From NCBI GenBank assembly GCA_959347315.1, contig OY365806.1, positions 34,781,445-34,845,444 of the forward strand: DNA of 64,000 bases, read 5' to 3'. Below the pieces are notes generated by a model, which saw only the letters and a program-made list of their open reading frames with translations, ran no database searches and was not told the DNA's origin. How positions within the stretch are numbered: position 1 is the stretch's first letter; each line of letters begins with the position of its first letter. Of the stretch, positions 1 to 11,200 are shown piece after piece. This DNA comes from Bimastos eiseni. Taxonomy: Eukaryota > Annelida > Clitellata > Crassiclitellata > Lumbricidae. The position numbers were made by a program, and so were the translations under genes.

Positions 1-2079
1 ACTGGTCTGGTTTTAGCTAGGGTTGTTAATAGGGTTTTTTTGACAAAGGTTAATCAATTCATGAACAATGCTCAAATGACTAGAAGAATCATCATTGACA
101 AACTGCTACAGTCACGACTCATGCGTTATGACGTTACAATTATGGCTTGCAATGTTTCGGGATTATGGTAAAATTATATTAATATAAAGTTAGGATTTCC
201 TTACTTTGTACATGCTAGACTGGTGTAGGATGAACTGAGTGTCAATATTCTGCCGAGTTGAGTTGTACCGAGTCTGAGTTTCGAATATTTAAAAAGTCTC
301 ATTCTATTGATTATTAGTTTGGCAGTTTGCCCAATTTTTGTGAATTGTCTGGTTTTGCCTCAGTTTACATTAGGATGTAGTAACTAGTAAGTACAAATAG
401 TAAGAGTATTTGTGTTTTTAGTTAGGTCGATTGTTGTTTTGTAAATAAGAAAATCCAATTTTTGTTTTAAAAACAGAAAATCGTAAGGCCTAGTTTTTTC
501 AAACTGGGACCCATTGTTTGTCCGAGTTCGAATTATGCAGAGTACTACGAAACTCGGCCGAACTGAGTTTCTGTTCATCCCTAGACTGGTGCTATCAAGA
601 TAGAATGAAAGAATCTTAGAACTATTGAATGATTTTGTGCCTGAGATTTCTTTGAACCGGTCGTTTCTTTTCGGAAAGGACTTCTCTGGTTGAGATGAGT
701 GTCCTACAGGATGTCCTTGTGATTACTCGGTCCAAACAGTACATGCATTTGGATCCTGCAGCCACTGAAGTTCCCGAACAGAGAGGAAACCTTCTGCTGG
801 TTGCAAGGAAAAAAGTAGGCAACTAATATTACATACATTCTGTATATTATATGTCCTGTATATACTCGTCTATGGGTCATTGTAGTAGTATAAGTCAACC
901 CATAAATTTGTTTGCCTTGGATGACTTGCATATAAAATTGTTTATGAGCAGTTTTATTTATCGATGCATCTTTAATTATATTTGGTTGTTCAAGTGTGTC
1001 TTTATAATCTGCTACTGGTACGATTTATTTTACAAGTGTATTTATCCGTGTGTACAGTTTAATACACGTGCGTTTTTCGGATGTAAATAAGGGCTACTTA
1101 ATTACTTAAACTAAGTAAATCTGGACATGTTATATCCCTTTTAAACACCCATCAAAGACAGCAAGTTAGACTCTAATCTGAGAACTCATGACGACCTATG
1201 TGCAGGTATGTAATGTTACCTGTGGCATAGAAATCGTTAAGAACCTATCAAAAATTTTGAAAAATCACTATAAGATTTTCAATGTAAAACTTCAGATATA
1301 TTGAAATGTTTCTTGAGATGTCTGCGGCAGTGCAGAATGTTGTTTAGTCGAAGCTCGATCCAGAAGTGATGTAATTAAGTCGCTTCATATCAACTCGGTC
1401 AGTGGTCTCAACCACATAAAGATTTTAGACTGTTTTGTCTGATATGTCTTTGAATATCCTATACACTTGCCCACATGCCTTCCCAGGTAATTGAAAGTAA
1501 CCTAAAATTGTGCCCAATGTTACAGATTTAAGTATTTGATCCTCATCTGTTTTAGACAAGTAGAAATTATATTCTGAGAACTTCACCTATTGTAGTAGTA
1601 TTGTAAAAATAATTGCTGTTGGAGTCTGTATTTAATTAGCCATGGCATCGAAAAGGGGGATTTTCCAGGACTTGTATTGAGGTTGAAATATTGTAGGCTC
1701 TCATGCAACTCATATGAAATGCATATTAAAAACTTGTCAAACTCTGAGCTGGTGATGGGGAACATTGCCCAAAACTGGATGAGTTTATGCAGAAGAATGA
1801 CGTATGTGGAAATCTTTCGTTGGCTCAATAGAAATCTGTAGTAAGATTAGTGAAAATCTGGAGTAAATTCAGTAAAAATTTGGAGTATATCGAAATGTGG
1901 ATCCAATGCTTTTAAAAACACTTCAGCAATTAGCATGGACTAAAATGTACTAAAAGGAAAACCCATTGTTGAAGTGTTAATTAATGTTCAGATGAGACTG
2001 GCCCAAAACTGTTCTGTGAATGTGATATAAATTACGGCATTTATTATTTGAACTTATTTTTTCAATTGGTTTGTTTCAG
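1..2079 (+). other. MED17 intron (5' side of window)
   Basis: Non-coding stretch before the first recognisable MED17 exon, ending in a good acceptor (ttgtttcag at 2071-2079). It holds one hAT-like element (226-583), listed separately. I could not find the MED17 exon that should precede exon A, so the upstream coding part is taken to lie outside the window. Otherwise I see AT-rich sequence only. Confidence 0.6.
226..583. mobile_element. Non-autonomous hAT-like element (MITE) with 8-bp target duplication
   Basis: The left end reads taggatgaac (226-235) and the right end gttcatcccta (573-583), an imperfect terminal inverted repeat of the type tagggatgaac with one base missing on the left. The arms stay partly complementary further in (gccgagtt and gtac motifs near both ends). 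The same 8-mer, gactggtg, lies directly outside each end (218-225 and 584-591), which is the target-site duplication length of hAT transposons. The 358-bp body has no transposase, so it is a non-autonomous copy. Superfamily assignment is inference from duplication length and terminus; the direct repeat itself is plain in the sequence. Confidence 0.72.
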
Positions 2080-2257
2080 GCATTGCTGTGTGCAAGCAAC
2101 ATTCTATGCACTGGCTTTGACCGGCTGAAAAGGGCTCAGGAGTCAATCACGCGACGAACAAATCCAGACTTTCATGGCGAACTAATGCGACTTCGCCAAC
2201 ACTGGCGACTCAAGAAGGTTGGAAAGTCCATACTCGGTGATCTCAGCTATAAGTCAG
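2080..2257 (+). CDS. MED17: MED17 exon A (first in window)
   Basis: Acceptor ttgtttcag, donor g|gtaatc; enters in phase 0 and leaves in phase 1. It encodes ALLCASNILCTGFDRLKRAQ, then the conserved RLRQHWRLKKVGKSILGDL block that corresponds to the LRLRQHWKLRKVG region of vertebrate MED17. The exon starts inside the helical region just before this block. Confidence 0.95.
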
Positions 2258-5200
2258 GTAATCTTAAATCTATCAATAAGTTATATCATGTCAATTTAAA
2301 AAATAGACTGCAAGATGGAGAGCCATCCCAAAAGGAAGCTATGGGTTTGAAGTGTTAGTAACTTTAGCATCATCATTCATCACTTGGAGGTGGGTGACCT
2401 TGTCCTCTTCCTTGTTGAAAAATCTTGTCATCAACAGCTTGCTCATGTTATAGTGAAATTTGATTGGTGGGACACAGATGGAGCAAAAAGCTCAAGAGTG
2501 TCTTTGCCATGTGGTGATTTAATTAACACTAAATCTTGTGGTTGGCTGTCCATTTATGCTTGCCACTGGACTATACTACTCCCCATATTATTAAAGTAAA
2601 GCCCAGTTACAGAGATATAATTGGTTGTGGTGAAGAAACATGTGATTTTGTGCTGTCCTGTTGACGTTGTAGACTATTCTGGGAACTAGTGCAATTTCCT
2701 TTCTTTCATTACCATAACTTATTTAGCATTGCGTTGCCTTAAGTTAATCGATATTGCTTCGCACTTCAGTGCTTTGTGAGGCATTTCTACATTATAGCCA
2801 TTAAAACACCGAACATATACTAAAAATTTGACGTAGCTCACTTCTACTTTGCTTAGATTATTGCATCTGAAATTACCTTACATTTTATTATCCCACTTTA
2901 AATTATATTGCTTGAACTTACATTTCCTTACCATACATTATCGTAATTTAATCTACATTGTGTTGCTTTGCTTTCGGTAGTGGATTAGGCCTACTACGAG
3001 AAGAGATTAGATCAGGGTCTGGGGTGCACATGGCAGAAGGTGGAAAAACTTAAAATATTTTAAACTGAAAAGTAAACTTTATTTAAAATTCGAAGCAAGA
3101 CAATAGTAATGTAACATAATTATGATAATAGCAGTTCTAGCTATGACTTTTGAACCTGAATATTTGGGAATGATGGACCTTACCAGTGATGGATGTTGCA
3201 TCTGCCCTGCTTACTTATCAACACTTTGTTTTACGTGCTACTGTAAAGGATTTTCATCTTGCAGCTGGCTCTCATTACTGGCAGAGTGGAACGTTTGAAG
3301 TTAGTAAAGCTGATGACAGTGGAGCCAAAGAGACAATGGACGGAACCGTCACTCTGTCTCCGCAGGTGCGTGGGCCTGGCAGCACCCTCCGCGTCACAAT
3401 ACCAAGCGAGCTTGAAGGTGTGGCACTGATCCAGGTTGTCATTCGCGACTTGATCCAAGGCCTTTCTATCTCAGGTTTGTAGTGTTTGAACGTCTTCAGT
3501 CATTGCATTCTGCTTATTTACTTTATTATTTGAACCATTCATTATTGAAAAGATGAGATTTAGGCTACTATAGATTTGATTCGATTAGCGAAGGTAGGAT
3601 TGTTTTTCCAGGTTCAGTCGACTTGAACAACATCCAACACTTGGGTGTCTGTAAGAAGCTGACTGGAACGGTTCCACCTGACGCCCACTGGCAGAAGAAG
3701 CTGGAAGCCGCTCAAAACGTCATCTTTTGTAAAGAGATCTTTGCTCAGGTGTGAACAATGCATGAGTTGAGTCTTTAACTTTATGATGCCATTGACTGTG
3801 ACCTTGCCATTGGATGATTGAGCTATACCAATCTGAGGAAAGACTAAGTAAATACAGTGTGGACTAGTAAAGTTGTGATCCATCGTTGTAACCAGGTTAC
3901 ATTTATAAAGGGCTGATAATGAAAATAATCAATATTTAATGCTGCACTGCAACTCCTTGATGTATTAACCAATATGGCATGTTAACTTAATAGCCACACA
4001 ACACCACTTATCGATAAGCAGAATGGAAAGGTGATAATTAGAATGGGAACAGTATTGAAGACTGGATTGAGGTATAATGAAGAGAAGTAGCAAAGATGTT
4101 GATGATAGCATTTAGGATGATCATTAGTGGCCTAATTATGTAAGTGATGATGATATGGCAAAGTGATGATGGTGGTGACAGCTATCATGTTAACAAGCAT
4201 GACGATTATGATGATGATTTAGATTTCCTGTCTACATGTATATTTTTACTGCCTTATTTGCTTCAGTTAGCTCGAGAGGCCGTCCAAGTTCGATCTCAGA
4301 TTCCTCACATAGTCTTAGGAAATCAGATCATATCACATGTGAGTTGGTCGCTAATGTCATTGGTGTTAAACGCCTTCAAAATATATTGCCAAATGATTGC
4401 TTGATTAAATTCATTAATTTGGTTTCTGTTATATAAATCATTCAAAACTGTTAGCAATGTAGTTACTGAGTCAGTTATTGCTTTCTTTTACAAAAAACTT
4501 CCATCATTTCACATTCTGAAGATGATATGTCAGTGAACCTCGATAAGTGAACTGTTTATTGCAGTTGAACACAGATTATTTTGCTGCTAATAGTTGCTGA
4601 CTTTCCATCAGAATTTACCTTGAATACAAGATGATCACTTAATTCTCTGCCAAGATGTTTCACTTTATCATTGTTTGCCATATTGTTTATTCTGGAAATA
4701 AACCACTTGATATTGTGAATAAATAATTAAATTAATCAAATAAACAATTTAAACTTTCAACGATTATTTAATCTTATGATCCACAGCTCTTGTTTTAGGT
4801 TATTCGGTTGTAACTAAGACTTGATGTTCTTTGTTATTAATGTTGATCTGATGAGTATTTTGTGGTCTCAAGAAACTGTTTTGTTTTTGTTGCAGTTGTT
4901 TCCTGGCATACATCTGTCTATATCGCTTTGTCATAACACAGAAAAGACAAAGCAGAGTGCAGTGAGTGCATTTACTGTTACAATTCCTTGCTTGTTCTTT
5001 AATTAGCAATTGTTGTGGTTATTCGGCCAAATTGCCACTTTTATTAGTTTTGTTATTAACTAATTCCTTAGACAATTATTGGTGTATTTGGTTATGATTG
5101 ACAGGATACCATAGGGCATTCAACAGTGCATTTTTATACATGATAATTGCAATAAATACAAATGTTAAACAAATGTACTTCAATTTATTTTGTGTGGTTG

Positions 5201-8200
5201 TTATAGAACATCCTGAAAATAATTGCTGTTAGAGTCTGTTAAAAACCCAGGACCAACAGTTCATTACTTGCTTACATAAAACTTTGCTTTGTATTACATT
5301 ACGTTGTCTTCAGGTCCCTGACAACCAGCAGAAAGTGGCACACAACCATGTCCTTGAGCATTCGATCCATCAACTGCTGCGTGAGATCCACCACAACAAT
5401 GCCTTCCAGCCAATGCCTCACCCCGTTACCTCGATCCTTGGAGTCAGCAAGCGGAGGAGGCTGGCTGGACCAAGAGGATACACCCGCACTCAGCTGCAGG
5501 AGCTCACCCAGAGGTTGGCATCTAATTATCTCCATCATCTTCATCACCGTGTGGCACGGTGGCTGATCCGTTAGAGCGGTCGGCCCATAACACTCAGTGT
5601 GCACTGAGTGAGTGGGTTCGACACTTGTCCAAAGCATCTGTCACTGTGTATGGACCTTGAGCAAGTCCTTCGCGCACATTTGCAATTGCGCCATTGAGGC
5701 GTGTGTGCACTTCTGAGCAAAAGATGTTGGAAGAAGGGCAATATCAAATTTTAAGAATTTAAATTTCGTCATCATCATCATTTTTCTGTTTGTGTTCTTT
5801 TGTTGTTCTTTCTCTTCCTCTCTGTTTGCCTCTCCTTCCTGTTCTAATTAATATCTACCAAATATAACCTTTCAACAATGAACAGCATTGGCTTCCCAGT
5901 CAATTTTAGTATGCGCTCGACGTTAAAGGGTTAAAAGCAGTCATATGAGGTAGTTCCTATCATCATATTGTATATATGATGTACAAGGCTTTTAATGTTT
6001 CATTTAAAATCTATGTTGAAAGTTTTAATTCACCTGGAACAAAGATATGTTTTGCATAAGGCTTGCTGAACCCAAACATGTGAACAACATAACTGCTGAA
6101 AGGCCTGCTGGCGTGAGAAATGAGTGCCTCCCTTGTTTCGACTTGTGGGTCTTACTTTAACCACTTTTGGTGTCCATTTTAGTGAGTCCATGTTGGAGCG
6201 AATTGTGCAACAAGGACGGCATCTGGTGGTTTGGCAGAAGTAAGTTTCTACATGTTACTTATGAATATATTACACTTGCTTCTTAAGGTTATTATCCTAT
6301 CTTCTGCTTTATTCTGTGGTATTCACCTCAGCAAATACTATACTCACAAAGAGTTGTAAAGGACAATTAGTCTTTGTTTGATTAACTTTATCTCATATAT
6401 CGTTCAACAGAAAATCACAATTTAGAAGTCCACAGCAAGTTGATTTCATTGATTATTTATTTCAAAAATGAGAAATGTGTTAGTTATCACAAATAAAAAA
6501 ATTATTTTCGATTAGTTTTATTATGTGAAAATGTGAAACTTTGCATATCGAACAAATCGGATCATACTCCAATCCAGCAAATAGCTCATCCAAATATTTG
6601 AAATCCCTATTTTTGTGGAAAATGTCTACCCGGTTATTCCCTAAGTGAAATAGAATATGTACTTCTGATGGACACTTACATTAAGATGAAACAAGACTGC
6701 TTCTGATAGGCTGTTGAGATCAAGGTTGATAAGTATGTGGGAATTAATGCAAGGGTGGCTATCTATCTTTAGAACTTTGCGGCTGATCGACGAGATGGCG
6801 CTTGAAATTCAGGATCCTCAGATTGTGGCTCATACTTCAGTCATCAACTCCTCCACTGAATCTATCGTCAAAGTCTGCATTTCATTTTCAAACTACGAAA
6901 TGGTCAAGTAAGCGACATTTCATTTATCAAATATAATATACAAGAATGATCCTGCCAATTAACTCACATTCAGGCCACATTGCATTAAATATTAGTTTAG
7001 GTAGCCATTAATTAGAATAGTAGATACCTCAATTTTGGGTGCCATGTCAAATGGGGCATTATAGTGAAGTCGAGTTTATGATGAGGCTGTTTTATAAAGT
7101 TCAGTTAAATTTGCAATCAGTATTTGTCAATCTTGAGGTAGCAGTAATGAAACTCACTTCCTGGGCCCTGCTCGCTAGTGTGTTATCCATTACTCTGCTG
7201 TAGTGCACCGTACACCTGATGTGTAATCCAATAGTTGTTATGTAATTTGTGTGCTATGTAATTATCTACCGTAATGCTGTGTGGTTACGGTATTTCATAA
7301 TATTATATAGGTATGCTATTGTGTTTTACATGGTATGGTATCATGTGAAACAGGCATGGTATTATGGTGTCATAATATTGATAACAATGACAAGTTTTAT
7401 GGTTCCATAATGCAGCTATGTCGTTACAAGGGCGCCTCACAAACAAATAACTAAGTGATATAGATAAGCCAGTCTTCATTTTGAGTCAACAGATTGGATC
7501 ACGGAATGAAAACCATTACAGCATCTGGGACCGACAACCGAGATAGCACCGAAGCACAGTATGTTATATAGGTATTGAATAATGTTAGATGATTTGGTAG
7601 AATGTTATATGTGTATATGGTGCAATTAGTGGCATGTTGTTGTAATTGGCAGCTGAGGGCTGTTTATGTCGTTAGGGAATTTACTAATTCTTTATTGTTT
7701 TGCTTTGTATTTAGGACGATGTTTTCTTTGCATGTCAACGTCGATACGATACAAGCCATCTGCCGAGACGGCCGCATTGTAACAATGTCGTATGAGTCGC
7801 AGCAGCTGCGCGACATCATTCTGTGTCAGGTGAAGAGATCTTCCTCAGAGCATTTCTTATTCTTACTTCAGTCTATTCTTAATGCCGCTGCTCGTCTGAT
7901 AGGTGGCATTCCAAAGCTTATCAATATTTCATGCTTTATTTGGGACTCACTTCATTGGCTCCCTATTCAACAGCATGTACAGTTTAAAACCATTCCCCTT
8001 ATGCACAACTGCCTACGTAATTGGGGTGACCCCGACCTACCTGAGACTTTTCTGCACTTTATTATTCTCTTTGCCTGTGATCTTCTATTCGCGACTTTCT
8101 TGTTGTTCCACACGTGCACCCTGCTACGGCCCAGTTGAAGAGCTTTGCCTGTGTTGGCCCTTCAGCTTGGAACTGTCTTCTACAGTCCCTGTGCCTAGAA

Positions 8201-11200
8201 TTACTAACCTCACCGTGCCAGTTTTGGAGATGTTTTAACCTGTTCCCATGCTCAGATGCCCATTGAAAGCACTGCTGATTTGAGCGGTGCTGTGTAAATG
8301 TTTGAATATAGTGTAATGTATCACACTACATTCTGTGACTCCATTTCTGATCTTTAGGCTGTAGTGTGATGCATCTGATGTTATTTTTGTTTGTCACTTG
8401 GTTTGAAATGTACTGAAGGGATAATAGTTGCAGAAAAGCAGACGTTGGAACCACCAATTTTTGCATGGCGAGTCACTGTAATTATTATTATTACTAAAGG
8501 TAGAAAATATTCTTTAGGATTTATGTAAATATTAGAGAGTGTGAAATGGTCTGGCTGTTATTCTTATGAATTTTATTTATTATAATTTAGTTTTTGATCT
8601 GAGATGAAGCTGTTTTAATAATGATAATAATTATCATATAATTATTAATATTAGTGTTGACGAGTGGGTGGGTGATATATTAACCTTTGTCTTAGTTATG
8701 TATTGGTGGAGAGTACCGGAGTAGGTGGGCTATCGGTATAGGAGCCGTCTTGAATACCGACTGAAGAGAGAGAGAGAGAAATATTTGGATGCCCAATGAG
8801 AATGGAATTGCAGTAGTCAATGAGAGAACATATGAGATCTTGAACTAAAGTAGTGAAGGTGTAGAAGGAGACAAAACCATGAATGAAATTTGAGATGCCT
8901 TAGATGAAAATATTAATCATTATATCATAAAAATATTAATAATAAATAAAATTCAAAAGAATAATAGCCAGACCATAATATTAATAATAGGAGGATCGTG
9001 TGAGATTAGGGATAGTAACCATAACAAACCATGTGTTTTATTGTACCAAACATAAACATAAACAATTATCATTTTAGAACAGAAGAACGAGATTGGAAGG
9101 GTACAATCGGGATACAATATAAACCCTAAAGGGACCAACTGGTCCCGCTAAAAAGTTCACAGCAGCAGGTTAAATAAACATAAGATAACATAAAGTAAAC
9201 TAACAACTAGTTACCTAAAAGAACAAGAGTGACATACAGAGAGTGCAGAAAATGGTATCACACAAAATTAGAAAACAGGTAATCTTTAAGTTTATATTTG
9301 AAAAGATATTAACTGCTAACACCACGTATTTCAACAGAGGTTTGATTCCAGGCAATTGGGCCAGCACATTTGATGGAAAATCTTCTTGCATTGGTCCTAC
9401 CACAAACAGGTCTATAATTTTGAGAGGAGCATAGGCTGTAAGGATTAACAGTGAAAGTAAGGGTAAAGTAGTTCCTAAAAGCAGAGGGCATCTGAATGTT
9501 GGTGTATCTATTCATGAACTCGTTTAATTGCAGAAGTGTTATTTGGTCAAGCCTAGGTATTAGAAGCTGACTGAAAATGTGGTCAATGTCGTGGAGGTAA
9601 GACAGGCCAGTGATCACGCGCATTGCCTTCCTTTGCAGAGTGTGTAGTCTATTTAGTCTAGATTGGTAGTTAGATGCCCAAAGTAGATTGCAGTATGTTA
9701 AGTATGGATGAATCATAGTGAAGTATAAGTTAGTTTGGATGTTTGCAGGTAACAAATAGGCAATTCTTGACAAGATTCCTATATTTTTTGCTATTTTTAG
9801 TGAAATATTCACAATATGGTCATTCCATGTGAGAGATTTATCAATATATATACCAAGAAATTTAGCAGATTTAACTTTGGGTATGGGGATGTTGTTAATA
9901 AGCAAATCTTCAGTTATATTGGGTAAACGTTTACGATATGAGCAAAAGAGTATATAGTTGGTTTTAGAAATATTTAGAGATAACTTATTCGAAATAAACC
10001 AGTCATTCACATGGGACAATTCTTGATTCGTGAGCTGGAATAATTTTTTATAAGATTCATGTGAAGCAAAAATATTGGTGTCATCTGCAAAGAGGAAGAA
10101 ATTTAGTAAGGAGGAGGCATTGGGCAGATCATTTATGAAAAGGAGGAATAACAAGGGGCCAAGGATTGACCCCTTTGGGACTCCATACCTAACAAGTTTT
10201 AATGTGGACAAGAAACCATTACATTGCACTTGTTGGTACCTGTTTTGTAGATAACTACGGAACCATTCAAGAGCCACTCCACACACGCCCAATTTTTCAA
10301 GTTTAAGTAAAAGCAACCAATGATCCACCATATCAAAAGCTTTACTAATATCGATAAAGACACCCAGTGAATATTCATTTCTATCAAAAGCAGCAGAAAT
10401 ATTGTCATGCAAATTAATTAGGGACATACAAGTTGAGTGACCCGGCTGGAACCCATGTTGGAGAGGGAAAAGTATGCTTTGTTTCCTGACAAAGTCATAA
10501 AGCCGTGTGTACATCACCTACTCTAGGAGCTTGGAGAAATAAGGTAGTATGGAAATGGGCCTATAATTTCTAATATCATCTTTATCACCTTGTTTATGTA
10601 TGGGCACCACTCTAGCAGTTTTGAGAGCCATAGGAATAGTGCCTGTTGCTAAGCTACAATTTATTATGGAGGTAAAAGGAGCTACAACAAGGTCAAGAAT
10701 AGGAGTTATTAAACTGGAATTTAGGGCATCAACACCTGCGCTGTGAGTGGGTTTCAGGGAGTGGCTTAGTAGGAGAACCTCTTCAGCAGTAGTTGGAAAA
10801 ATGGCAAAGGAGTGCAGACAAGGCGGATTTAGAAAAGTAGTGATTGGCTTAGATGAGGCTGGTATTTTATCAACTAAATCCTGCGCAATACCTGTAAAGA
10901 AATTGTTAAATCTTTCAGCAATCCAACTTCCATCAGTATACTCAACCCCGTTTTCAATAATACTTTTAATTAGCGAGTCAGTGGTTTTGGTTTTTAGAAC
11001 TGCTTTAATGGTTTGCCATGTGTGTTTTAAGTCAGTGTTATATTTAATAAATTCTAGTTTGTAGTAGTTTTTTTCTGTTTTATTTCTTAGTGTCTTGAAT
11101 TTATTTCTATAGGCAGTGTACTTACTTTTATTGGCAGGGCTGGGGTTCTTTACAAAGATATAATGAAGTTTGGATTTAGTTTTACAAGACTTCAATAGCC

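Noticed and set aside
1160..1206. Possible extra MED17 exon bounded by acag and gtatgt
   Set aside because: One frame is open for 15 codons, but the residues (KLDSNLRTHDDLCA) do not resemble MED17 upstream of exon A, and phase compatibility cannot be shown.
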